6,276 nucleotides of DNA from JBPCOI01 sp051000395 (GCA_051000395.1 JBPCOI010000051.1:1-6276), one strand, 5' to 3'; shown: positions 1 to 5,948, numbered from the stretch's first letter. The notes: a model not told the origin generated them from the letters alone. A program made the numbers and translations.

Positions 1-1
1 G

Positions 2-238
2 GCCGTGGCAGCGGCGGACGCGGTGCTCGTTCCGGCGCTGGCGGTGGCACGCGACGGCACCCGCCTGGGCCGCGGCGGCGGCTCCTACGACCGGGCGCTG
101 CTGCGGCGACGGCCGGGCGCGCCTGCGGCAGCGTTGCTGTTCGACGGCGAGTTGCTCGACGCGTTGCCCCGCGAGCAGTGGGACGTGCCGGTGCAAGCCG
201 TCGTGCTTCCGGCCGGCTGGCAGGACCTACCGCGCTAA
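2..238 (+). CDS. 5-formyltetrahydrofolate cyclo-ligase, C-terminal part (5' truncated by window)
   Basis: The enzyme (5,10-methenyltetrahydrofolate synthetase) converts 5-formyl-THF to 5,10-methenyl-THF using ATP in the cytoplasm, returning the stored folate to one-carbon metabolism. The frame is already open at base 2, so the true start lies outside the window; 78 codons remain, about the last 40% of a usual ~190-residue protein. The family signature is clear: VPALAV, then GTRLGRGGGSYDR, where the usual motif is LGxGGGYYDR, so the first Tyr is Ser here. Near the end LPREQWDVPVQAVVLP matches the family's conserved C-terminal strand. The gene ends in TAA. In many actinobacteria it sits directly upstream of a FmdB-type zinc-ribbon gene, as here. 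Identification is confident; the missing N-terminus cannot be judged. Confidence 0.9.
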   Translation, partial: AVAAADAVLVPALAVARDGTRLGRGGGSYDRALLRRRPGAPAAALLFDGELLDALPREQWDVPVQAVVLPAGWQDLPR

Positions 239-299
239 GCTCTTTCGCCAGGGCGCGGGGAATGCCGGATAGGCAGCGGAGCGTTAGCAGTCGTAGTCT

Positions 300-350
300 G
301 TGAGTGCCAGCAGCGTGTGCGTGCCAGCACCGCGTGAGTGCCAGCAGCGC
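300..350. repeat. three tandem 17-bp direct repeats in the folate cyclo-ligase/fmdB gap
   Basis: Three head-to-tail 17-bp units begin at 300, 317 and 334. Units 1 and 3 (gtgagtgccagcagcgt/c) differ at one base, and unit 2 differs from unit 1 at three bases. The shared core is gtgccagca. The period is not a multiple of three and the block lies upstream of the ribosome binding site of the next gene, so it is unlikely to be coding. It could be a set of protein-binding sites or a neutral tandem duplication; the sequence does not decide. Confidence 0.8.
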
Positions 351-375
351 TTGGCGCAGAGTACGTCCGACGTCC

Positions 376-380
376 GGAGG
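376..380 (+). promoter_or_regulatory. ribosome binding site fixing the fmdB-like start
   Basis: GGAGG lies nine bases before the ATG at 390. It decides for that start over in-frame GTG codons further upstream (from 300), whose extra residues fall in the tandem repeat and do not resemble a FmdB N-terminus. Confidence 0.7.
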
Positions 381-389
381 ATCGAGCGC

Positions 390-794
390 ATGCCCACCTA
401 TCAGTACGCGTGCACGAGCGGCGAGTGCGGCCAGCGGTTCGAACTCGTCCAGTCGTTCACCGACCAGAACGCGAGCGAATGCCCCGCCTGTGCCGGGCCG
501 GTACGCAAGGTATTCTCCGCGGTCGGCGTCGTGTTCAAGGGCTCCGGCTTCTACCGCAACGACAGCCGCGCCAAGAATGGCGAGCAAGGCGGCTCGCCGA
601 AGTCGGACTCCGCGCCCGCCGCATCGACCTCCGACCAATCCTCGTCGGACGCGCCGACCACCTCGGACAGCGCCAAACCAACGAAACCGTCGACCTCATC
701 AGACTCCCCTCGCTCCGCTCCCGACTCGGCGCCGGCACCGACGAAGGCCGGCAGGCCGCCCGGATCGGCAGCCAAGTCCGCAGCATCCGCCTGA
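390..794 (+). CDS. FmdB/Ruc-like zinc-ribbon protein with disordered Ser/Pro-rich tail
   Basis: The 134-residue product opens with MPTYQYACTSGEC, the FmdB-family zinc-ribbon start. Four cysteines (C8, C13, C31, C34; pattern Cx4C...CPAC) should bind one zinc, followed by VRKVF and the family motif FKGSGFYRND (about residues 49-58). From about residue 60 the chain is almost entirely Ser, Ala, Pro, Thr, Asp and Lys, so it is probably disordered. Known family: the Mycobacterium tuberculosis homologue Rv0991c (Ruc) is a redox-regulated chaperone in which cysteine oxidation and an unstructured tail drive activity, and it also neighbours a folate cyclo-ligase gene (Rv0992c). That architecture and neighbourhood match this gene, so a redox-switched chaperone is the best inference. 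A plain FmdB regulatory protein is the alternative label. The ATG at 390 is chosen for GGAGG nine bases upstream. A SAF-domain gene follows after 98 bp. Confidence 0.88.
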   Translation: MPTYQYACTSGECGQRFELVQSFTDQNASECPACAGPVRKVFSAVGVVFKGSGFYRNDSRAKNGEQGGSPKSDSAPAASTSDQSSSDAPTTSDSAKPTKPSTSSDSPRSAPDSAPAPTKAGRPPGSAAKSAASA

Positions 795-880
795 GCACCG
801 ACAGCGGCGGGCGCTTTTCCACAGGGCACGCCACCGTCCACAGCTCGAGTCAGACCGCTGCGAATCCCGGGCGCGCCGCC

Positions 881-886
881 TAGCGT
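881..886 (+). promoter_or_regulatory. candidate -10 element for a leaderless SAF-protein transcript
   Basis: TAGCGT fits the actinobacterial TAnnnT -10 pattern and ends six bases before the ATG at 893, which has no Shine-Dalgarno sequence in front. That spacing would put the transcription start on the A of ATG. No clear -35 is visible, and such hexamers occur by chance. Confidence 0.3.
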
Positions 887-892
887 GCGGGC

Positions 893-1351
893 ATGCCTCG
901 TCTATCCCGCGGCCGTCTGGCCGTTCTCGGCCGCTGGCCACGCCGGATTGCCGCCGCGGCCTGTCTGCTCCTCGCGGCGGCAAGCGCGCTGTCGGCGCAG
1001 CGGGCACCGGTCGGCACCGCGGCCCCCGTCGTGCCTGGAACACCGGTCGAGCGCTTGGCGCCCGGACAGGTCGCGATGCCCGTCCGGCTCGCCGGCGGCG
1101 CATCGTTCGTCAAACCCGGCGACCGTGTGGACCTGCTCGCCGCAGCGGGAGATCCCGGCCTCGACGCGGCGCCGGCGACGCTGCGCATCGCAGCCGAAGG
1201 TCTGCTGGTGCTGGCGGTGACCGAGGCGAAGCCGGACACCGGGTCGGCTGACGGCGTGGAGGTTCTCGTCGCGACGGAACGGACGGTCGCGGCGCGAATC
1301 GCCGCGCTCGGAACGCGGCAAATATTCGCTGCCTTGGACAAATCCCCTTAA
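893..1351 (+). CDS. SAF/RcpC-CpaB-like membrane-anchored protein
   Basis: The product has 152 residues. A basic N-terminus (RGR, PRR) precedes a hydrophobic Ala/Leu stretch at about 19-35, a signal anchor or signal peptide with no lipobox I would trust. A Pro/Val-rich segment follows, then VPVRLAGG-type residues and the motif VKPGDRVDLLAA (73-84), characteristic of the RcpC/CpaB domain of Flp pilus assembly proteins. The C-terminus (GVEVLVATERTVAARIAALG) fits the end of that domain. CpaB proteins are usually longer (200-300 residues) and encoded with tad/cpa pilus genes; none are present here. Short stand-alone SAF proteins beside fmdB and mscL seem typical of actinobacteria, so a role in the cell envelope other than pilus assembly is likely, but unknown. 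No Shine-Dalgarno is seen before the ATG. mscL follows after 54 bp, so co-transcription is possible. Confidence 0.75.
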   Translation: MPRLSRGRLAVLGRWPRRIAAAACLLLAAASALSAQRAPVGTAAPVVPGTPVERLAPGQVAMPVRLAGGASFVKPGDRVDLLAAAGDPGLDAAPATLRIAAEGLLVLAVTEAKPDTGSADGVEVLVATERTVAARIAALGTRQIFAALDKSP

Positions 1352-1364
1352 CATGTTCTGCTGG

Positions 1365-1377
1365 CGGCACCGTGCCG
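1365..1377. promoter_or_regulatory. 13-bp palindrome upstream of mscL
   Basis: CGGCACCGTGCCG has perfect 6-base arms around a single central base. It lies in the 54-bp gap before mscL, 18 bases before the AGGAGG site. The loop is too small for a good RNA hairpin, so a dimeric protein's binding site is the more natural reading. No regulator is known from this sequence. Confidence 0.3.
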
Positions 1378-1394
1378 TATCGGACCCCCTTAGC

Positions 1395-1400
1395 AGGAGG
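1395..1400 (+). promoter_or_regulatory. strong ribosome binding site of mscL
   Basis: AGGAGG is five bases before the ATG at 1406. It is the strongest Shine-Dalgarno in the window and supports efficient independent translation of the channel gene. Confidence 0.75.
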
Positions 1401-1405
1401 CGGAA

Positions 1406-1858
1406 ATGATCAAGGGCTTCAAGAATTTCCTCATGCGAGGCGACGTCATCGTCGTAGCAGTCGGGTTGGTGGTCGCCCTCGCTTTTAGCGGGCTCATTAG
1501 CGCATTCACCACCTACATCATCAACCCGCTGATCTCCGCCGCGCAGGGCGGCCAGTCGGTAGGCCTGGGCGTTCAGCTGCGCCACGGGGGAACCAAGGCG
1601 ACGTTCCTCGATGTCGGCTCATTCATTTCCGCGATCATCTACTTCATTATCTTCATCGCCGTTGTGTACTTCCTCATCGTCGTTCCGTACAAGGCGATCC
1701 AGGCGCGCCGCGGGGTGACCGCATTCGGAGACCCCGCGCCGGAGAAGACCTGCCCCGCCTGCCTGTCCGAGGACCTGCCCGTCCTCGCGAGCAAGTGCAA
1801 GCACTGCGGAACCGAGCAGGCGGCCCAGCCGCAGTCCGGGCGCCCGTCGCCCTCCTGA
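1406..1858 (+). CDS. mscL: large-conductance mechanosensitive channel (MscL family) with C-terminal zinc ribbon
   Basis: MscL forms a homopentameric pore in the cytoplasmic membrane that opens under tension to vent solutes during hypo-osmotic shock. The 150-residue product has the N-terminal amphipathic helix (MIKGFKNFLMRGD), TM1 at about 14-35, the end-of-TM1 motif INPLIS (39-44), a short periplasmic loop, and TM2 at about 72-94 ending in VVPYKAIQARR. Two departures from textbook MscL stand out. Position 16 in TM1, Asp in M. tuberculosis MscL, is Val, with Asp at 13 instead. The usual C-terminal helical bundle (LLTEIRDLL) is absent, and residues 116-134 form CPAC-x11-CKHC, a four-cysteine zinc ribbon, followed by a short Pro/Ser tail. 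Strong AGGAGG supports the start. The 3' end overlaps, antisense, the unclear end of the minus-strand small reading frame. Family assignment is firm; gating properties of this variant are not known. Confidence 0.92.
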   Translation: MIKGFKNFLMRGDVIVVAVGLVVALAFSGLISAFTTYIINPLISAAQGGQSVGLGVQLRHGGTKATFLDVGSFISAIIYFIIFIAVVYFLIVVPYKAIQARRGVTAFGDPAPEKTCPACLSEDLPVLASKCKHCGTEQAAQPQSGRPSPS

Positions 1859-2074
1859 GCGAAGCAGGCGCGAACAGCCGCCAGGGCCCTCGTGGGGGGG
1901 GGGGCGTTCGCGCAGGTACAACTCGTCGTCGCGTTCGCCGCTGCGCTGATCCGCACCCCAGCCGAGATCGTGCTCGTCGTTGGACACTTGCGGTAGCACC
2001 GGTTCCTCGGCCGGCGGCCGTTTCGGCGGCCGCAGCCGTTCGGGATCGGCGGCGGGCTCGCGGTTGTCGCCCAC
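1619..2074 (-). CDS. small acidic hypothetical protein (core about 62 residues; 3' end uncertain)
   Basis: Reading the minus strand from a GTG at 2074 gives a Pro/Arg/Glu-rich start, then LPQVSNDEHDLGWG (27-40), an acidic stretch (ERDDE) and YLRERPPPHE (53-62). This resembles small hypothetical proteins I recall from actinobacteria (xVSxDExDxGWGx...DDxxYLRERPPHH); that is memory, not a search. About four in five codons in this core end in G or C, which supports coding. After codon 57 the gene crosses an 11-C run (plus-strand G at 1894-1904). The frame then continues antisense through the mscL 3' end to 1619. That extension (about 90 residues) is probably not native sequence: the genuine protein is expected to stop shortly after RPPHH, and none of the three frames has a nearby stop. 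The homopolymer may be a frameshift, sequencing error or real stop loss. No good Shine-Dalgarno is seen; function is unknown. Confidence 0.45.
   Translation of the reverse strand: MGDNREPAADPERLRPPKRPPAEEPVLPQVSNDEHDLGWGADQRSGERDDELYLRERPPPHEGPGGCSRLLRSGGRRAPGLRLGRLLGSAVLALAREDGQVLGQAGGAGLLRRGVSECGHPAARLDRLVRNDDEEVHNGDEDNEVDDRGNE
1894..1904. repeat. 11-base G homopolymer
   Basis: Eleven consecutive G residues lie 36 bp after the mscL stop. On the minus strand they are the C run encoding the PPP of the small acidic protein. Such runs are prone to slippage in replication and to sequencing error, so any reading frame across it should be treated with care. Confidence 0.95.
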
Positions 2075-2152
2075 ACGTTCAGTGTGCCCGTCCCCGGCGA
2101 TGATGCTTTGATAGCCCCTTACCGCACCCGTCGCGTGGAAGTGACAAACCGC

Positions 2153-2602
2153 ATGGCCGAGCCGGACAAGGACAAGGACAAGATCAAGGACATGGCCACC
2201 GAGCTGGCCGCTCAAGCGACCACGGCAATGGGCCAGCTCAAGGACCTGGCGAACGAACTCGCCGCGCAGGTCGCAACCGCCGTCGGGCCGCTCAAGGACG
2301 GCGACCGGGACCGGCTCAAGGACATGGCTACCGATCTCGCGGCGCAGGCAGCCGCGGCGGCCGGTCCGCTCCGCGAGCGGGCCAGCGAACTCACCGCGCA
2401 GGCAGCCGCGGCCGCCGTCCCGTTGAAGGACCGCGCCGGCGAGCTGGCTGGCCGCGCGGGCGAGCGGGCGGCACAGGGGGTGAGCGCGCTGGCGGAGAAC
2501 CTGGACCGGGCCACCGGCGGCAAGTACGCCGAGCAGATCTCCACCGTCACCTCGAAGGTCGAGGAGCGTCTGGACCCGACCGAGGGCCCGCGGGCGAGCT
2601 AG
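2153..2602 (+). CDS. Ala-rich amphipathic-helix repeat protein with MT0933-antitoxin-like C-terminus
   Basis: The 149-residue product starts with a charged stretch (EPDKDKDKIKD). It then has five 18-residue repeats, LKD-x-A-x-E/D-LAAQ-x5-GP, at residues 11-28, 29-46, 55-72, 73-90 and 91-108, with an 8-residue insert LKDGDRDR between the second and third. Eighteen residues equal five helical turns, so the Leu/Ala positions make one continuous hydrophobic face, as in LEA proteins, phasins or apolipoproteins. The C-terminal segment, LDRATGGKYAEQISTV followed by KVEERLD, resembles the MT0933/Rv0909-type antitoxin family (TGGKY core), from memory. No toxin gene is adjacent, so that label should not be taken as function. 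No signal peptide or membrane segment is seen. The ATG at 2153 is chosen for GGAAG eleven bases upstream; a GTG at 2141 is possible. It is convergent with moaE, stops seven bases apart. Confidence 0.75.
   Translation: MAEPDKDKDKIKDMATELAAQATTAMGQLKDLANELAAQVATAVGPLKDGDRDRLKDMATDLAAQAAAAAGPLRERASELTAQAAAAAVPLKDRAGELAGRAGERAAQGVSALAENLDRATGGKYAEQISTVTSKVEERLDPTEGPRAS
2183..2476 (+). repeat. five 54-bp (18-codon) coding repeats
   Basis: Units begin at 2183, 2237, 2315, 2369 and 2423, with a 24-bp insert at 2291-2314. Units 1-3 are the most alike (KDMATELAAQ, KDLANELAAQ, KDMATDLAAQ). Units 4 and 5 are more diverged (RERASELTAQ, KDRAGELAGR). The pattern fits internal duplication of a 54-bp unit, kept in phase to extend an amphipathic helix. 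Confidence 0.85.
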
Positions 2603-2612
2603 CCACCGGCTA
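2600..2612. terminator. short inverted repeat carrying both convergent stop codons
   Basis: TAGCCACCGGCTA is a perfect 5-bp inverted repeat with a 3-base loop. Its left arm starts with the TAG stop of the Ala-rich gene, and its right arm holds the TAG stop of moaE on the other strand. A stem this short without a T tract is a weak terminator at best, though the position between two converging genes is where one would be expected. Confidence 0.3.
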
Positions 2613-3023
2613 CGGGCAGTTGACCCACTCGTCGGTGCCGTCGGCGAAGACCTGCCGCTTCCAGATCGGCAGCCGGTGCTTGACGTCCTCCACCAGGCGC
2701 GCGCAGACCTCGAACGCCGCAGCGCGGTGCGCCGTCGCCACTCCCGCCACGAGAGCCGGCTCGCCGACAGCCAGCACCCCGACCCGGTGGCTCACGGCGA
2801 GCGCGAGAATGCCCGGGCCGGCCGCGAACTCGGTGGCGATCTCGGTCAGCACCTGTTGCGCGGACGGGTGACCCTGGTACTCCAGCTCGACGACCGCCCG
2901 TCCGCCGTCGGCGTCGCGCACGACGCCGCAGAACACCACAACCGCGCCGGCACCCGGGTGCGCCACTGCCGCCTCGTGAGCCGCGACGTCCAGCGGTTGC
3001 GCGGAGATCTCGACGAGGCTCAT
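2610..3023 (-). CDS. moaE: molybdopterin synthase catalytic subunit MoaE
   Basis: MoaE is the large subunit of the MoaD2-MoaE2 molybdopterin synthase, which transfers sulfur from MoaD thiocarboxylate to cyclic pyranopterin monophosphate in the cytoplasm. The 137-residue product has the expected length and landmarks: GAVVVFCGVVRD near residue 25-36, VVELEYQGH, ISHRVG-like AVSHRVGVL, then VEDVKHRLPIWKRQVFADG, whose lysines correspond to the conserved active-site Lys region, and the terminal DEWVNCP. The ATG at 3023 is preceded by AGGA nine bases upstream. A longer reading to 3119 would add residues unlike MoaE and overlap mogA. It is the last gene of the moaC-mogA-moaE unit, 43 bp after mogA. 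moaD is not in the window, so the small subunit must come from elsewhere. Confidence 0.95.
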   Translation of the reverse strand: MSLVEISAQPLDVAAHEAAVAHPGAGAVVVFCGVVRDADGGRAVVELEYQGHPSAQQVLTEIATEFAAGPGILALAVSHRVGVLAVGEPALVAGVATAHRAAAFEVCARLVEDVKHRLPIWKRQVFADGTDEWVNCP

Positions 3024-3066
3024 CGCGCGCCGTCCTGCCGGCGCGCGTGCGAAACCGCTGCCTGGC

Positions 3067-3555
3067 TCACGCGCCGCCGCCGGGGCGGTGGTCGCCGCCA
3101 CGCAACTGGTCGAGCGCATGCTCGATCAGCGGCCCGAGGACGGCCATCCCGTCGCGCACGCCGCCGGGCGAGCCGGGCAGCGTCACCACCAGCGCCGCGC
3201 CGATCACGCCGGCCACGCCACGGGAGAGCACCGACGTAGGCACCCGCTCGCGCGAGACCTGGCGCAGCGCCTCGGCGATCCCGGGGATCTCCCGGTCGAA
3301 CATCGGGCGTACCGCCTCGGGCGTGACGTCGGTCGGGGTGAGGCCGGTTCCGCCGGTCGTCAGCACCACGTGAGCGCCATCGTCGAGCGCCGCCCGGATC
3401 GCCGAGCGGATCGCGTCCACGTCGTCGGGCACGACGCAGCGGAACCCGACCTGCTGGCCGTTCTCGACCAGCAGGTCGGCGAGGATCGCACCGGAGTCGT
3501 CGGGACGCTCACCCGCGGCGGACCGGTTCGAACAGGTGATCACCGCCGCGTTCAC
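3067..3555 (-). CDS. mogA: molybdopterin adenylyltransferase MogA/MoaB
   Basis: MogA/MoaB-type proteins adenylylate molybdopterin with ATP, preparing it for molybdate insertion by MoeA. The 162-residue product shows the family fold from start to end: AAVITCSNRSAAGERPDDSG (3-22), VPDDVDAIRSAI, the loop LTTGGTGLTPTDVTPEA that binds the pterin, DREIPGIAEALRQ, LSRGVAGV, and LPGSPGGVRDG. The C-terminus ends in LRGGDHRPGGGA. The GTG start at 3555 overlaps the moaC TGA by four bases (GTGA), the usual sign of translational coupling. An upstream GAGG ten bases before the start lies inside moaC. Whether it is called MogA or MoaB cannot be settled by eye; the actinobacterial homologue is often called Mog. 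Confidence 0.93.
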   Translation of the reverse strand: MNAAVITCSNRSAAGERPDDSGAILADLLVENGQQVGFRCVVPDDVDAIRSAIRAALDDGAHVVLTTGGTGLTPTDVTPEAVRPMFDREIPGIAEALRQVSRERVPTSVLSRGVAGVIGAALVVTLPGSPGGVRDGMAVLGPLIEHALDQLRGGDHRPGGGA

Positions 3556-4031
3556 GGGCTCGCGACCTCGCGCGTCCAGGCGCCCGAACGTCCGCCCGCC
3601 TTCTCCTGCAACCGAATCTCGCTCAGCTGGGCTGCGCGGTCGACGGCCTTCACCATGTCGTAGAGCGCCAGGCCAGCGACCGCGACCGCGGTCAGCGCCT
3701 CCATCTCGACGCCGGTGCGGTCGGCCGTGCGGGTGGTGGCGGTGATCGTGATGAAATCCTCGCCGACGTCGAGGTCGAGGGTCGCCGCGTGCAGCGCCAC
3801 GGGGTGGCACAGCGGGACGAGATCGGGCGTGCGCTTCGCACCGGCCAGGCCCGCGATGCGCGCCACCGCGAGCGCGTCGCCCTTGGGCAGTCCGTCGCGG
3901 CGAAGCAGGCCGATCACCTCGGGGGTGGTGAGAAAACGCCCGGTCGCCGTCGCGGTGCGGACGGTGACGTCCTTCGCGGAGACGTCGACCATGCGCGCGG
4001 CGCCGGACGCGTCCACATGGCTTAGCTCCAC
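3552..4031 (-). CDS. moaC: cyclic pyranopterin monophosphate synthase MoaC
   Basis: MoaC converts the 3',8-cyclo-GTP product of MoaA into cyclic pyranopterin monophosphate, the first committed pterin of molybdenum cofactor synthesis. The 159-residue product compares with 161 in E. coli and has all landmarks: LSHVDASGAARMVDVSAK at the N-terminus, PKGDALAVARIAGLAGAK (K50 and flanking), LVPLCHPV with H76, GVEMEALTAV, and YDMVKAVD with D125 and K128. These correspond to the catalytic Lys, His, Asp and Lys of E. coli MoaC. The GTG at 4031 is chosen because VELSHVD aligns with the usual MoaC start; a GTG further upstream (VLTRLGA...) is possible. There is no Shine-Dalgarno, but a -10-like TAGGCT ends seven bases before, so the mRNA may be leaderless. 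It heads the moaC-mogA-moaE operon, divergent from the kinase gene. Confidence 0.95.
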   Translation of the reverse strand: MELSHVDASGAARMVDVSAKDVTVRTATATGRFLTTPEVIGLLRRDGLPKGDALAVARIAGLAGAKRTPDLVPLCHPVALHAATLDLDVGEDFITITATTRTADRTGVEMEALTAVAVAGLALYDMVKAVDRAAQLSEIRLQEKAGGRSGAWTREVASP

Positions 4032-4038
4032 AGCGCCG

Positions 4039-4044
4039 AGCCTA
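4039..4044 (-). promoter_or_regulatory. candidate -10 element for the moa operon
   Basis: On the minus strand TAGGCT (TAnnnT) is separated by seven bases from the GTG of moaC, which would put the transcription start at that codon. This fits the missing Shine-Dalgarno. No -35 is evident. Confidence 0.35.
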
Positions 4045-4104
4045 GTCAGCACGATGCAGACGTGGGCGGGTGTCCGCTCAGCGAGCGCTGCCCGCTGCGG
4101 TCGG

Positions 4105-4110
4105 TAGGGT
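4105..4110 (+). promoter_or_regulatory. candidate -10 element for the kinase gene
   Basis: TAGGGT matches TAnnnT in the 129-bp divergent gap between moaC and the kinase gene. It would give a leader of roughly 45 bases carrying the GGAGGG site. There is no recognisable -35, so this is a weak call. Confidence 0.2.
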
Positions 4111-4148
4111 CGCCGGTGAGCGACTGTACGAGTCGATCGCCGCATGAC

Positions 4149-4154
4149 GGAGGG
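4149..4154 (+). promoter_or_regulatory. ribosome binding site of the Ser/Thr kinase
   Basis: GGAGGG lies six bases before the GTG at 4161. It fixes the start; the overlapping ATG at 4159 is followed at once by a TGA. Confidence 0.75.
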
Positions 4155-4160
4155 TGACAT

Positions 4161-5768
<1,608 letters not shown>

Positions 5769-5826
5769 TTGCTGCAGCTGCGCGCTCGCCTTGGTTCGCC
5801 AGGGGATCTGCAGCGGGCACAGCGGC

Positions 5827-5850
5827 ATCGGGACGGCGCTGCGTCCCGGT
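5827..5850. terminator. inverted repeat after the kinase gene
   Basis: CGGGAC (5829-5834) pairs with GTCCCG (5843-5848) around an 8-base loop, extendable by a T-G and an A-T pair. It lies about 60 bp after the kinase stop and before the tRNA. There is no T tract, so it is at most a weak or factor-aided terminator; it abuts the probable tRNA -10. Confidence 0.35.
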
Positions 5851-5855
5851 AATCT
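5850..5855 (+). promoter_or_regulatory. candidate -10 element of tRNA-Arg
   Basis: TAATCT is a good TAnnnT match 18 bases before the first base of the tRNA, which allows a short 5' leader for RNase P to remove. A -35 box is not evident. Confidence 0.4.
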
Positions 5856-5873
5856 GGGGCCTTCAGCATCCCC

Positions 5874-5946
5874 GCCCTCGTAGCTCAGGGGATAGAGCGC
5901 CGGACTCCTAAGCCGGGCGTCGCCGGTTCGAATCCGGCCGGGGGCA
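5874..5946 (+). tRNA. tRNA-Arg, anticodon CCT
   Basis: A full cloverleaf can be drawn. The acceptor stem is GCCCTCG with CGGGGGC (one T-G pair), followed by TA, D-stem GCTC/GAGC, anticodon stem CCGGA/GCCGG, loop CTCCTAA with anticodon CCT (reads AGG), variable loop GCGTC, and T-arm GCCGG-TTCGAAT-CCGGC. The discriminator base is A (5946). The next bases are CCG, so the CCA end is not fully encoded and must be added. The closing pair of the anticodon stem, position 31 against 39, is A opposite G and not a Watson-Crick pair; all other anticodon-stem pairs are intact. It is a single isolated tRNA gene, 105 bp after the kinase gene. Confidence 0.96.
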
Positions 5947-5948
5947 CC

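Noticed and set aside
300..350. CRISPR-like array
   Set aside because: The 17-bp units abut with no spacers, so this is a simple tandem repeat.
300..389. In-frame upstream extension of the FmdB-like protein
   Set aside because: The added residues come from the 17-bp repeats and lack family resemblance, while GGAGG fits the ATG at 390.
304..1251. Plus-strand Arg/Pro/Ala-rich frame of 315 residues
   Set aside because: Out of frame with the recognisable FmdB and SAF genes it overlaps. Its composition is that of a shifted GC-rich frame.
2084..2152. Upstream start for the Ala-rich protein (PVPGDDALIAP...)
   Set aside because: No ribosome binding site and no repeat-like or charged character; the extension lies in the divergent promoter gap.
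1859..2152. Plus-strand gene between mscL and the Ala-rich protein
   Set aside because: Only Arg-rich shifted frames are present. The coding signal in this stretch is on the minus strand.
5874..5946. Minus-strand peptide PAGFEPATPG across the tRNA
   Set aside because: This is the well-known false peptide made by translating a tRNA T-arm backwards.
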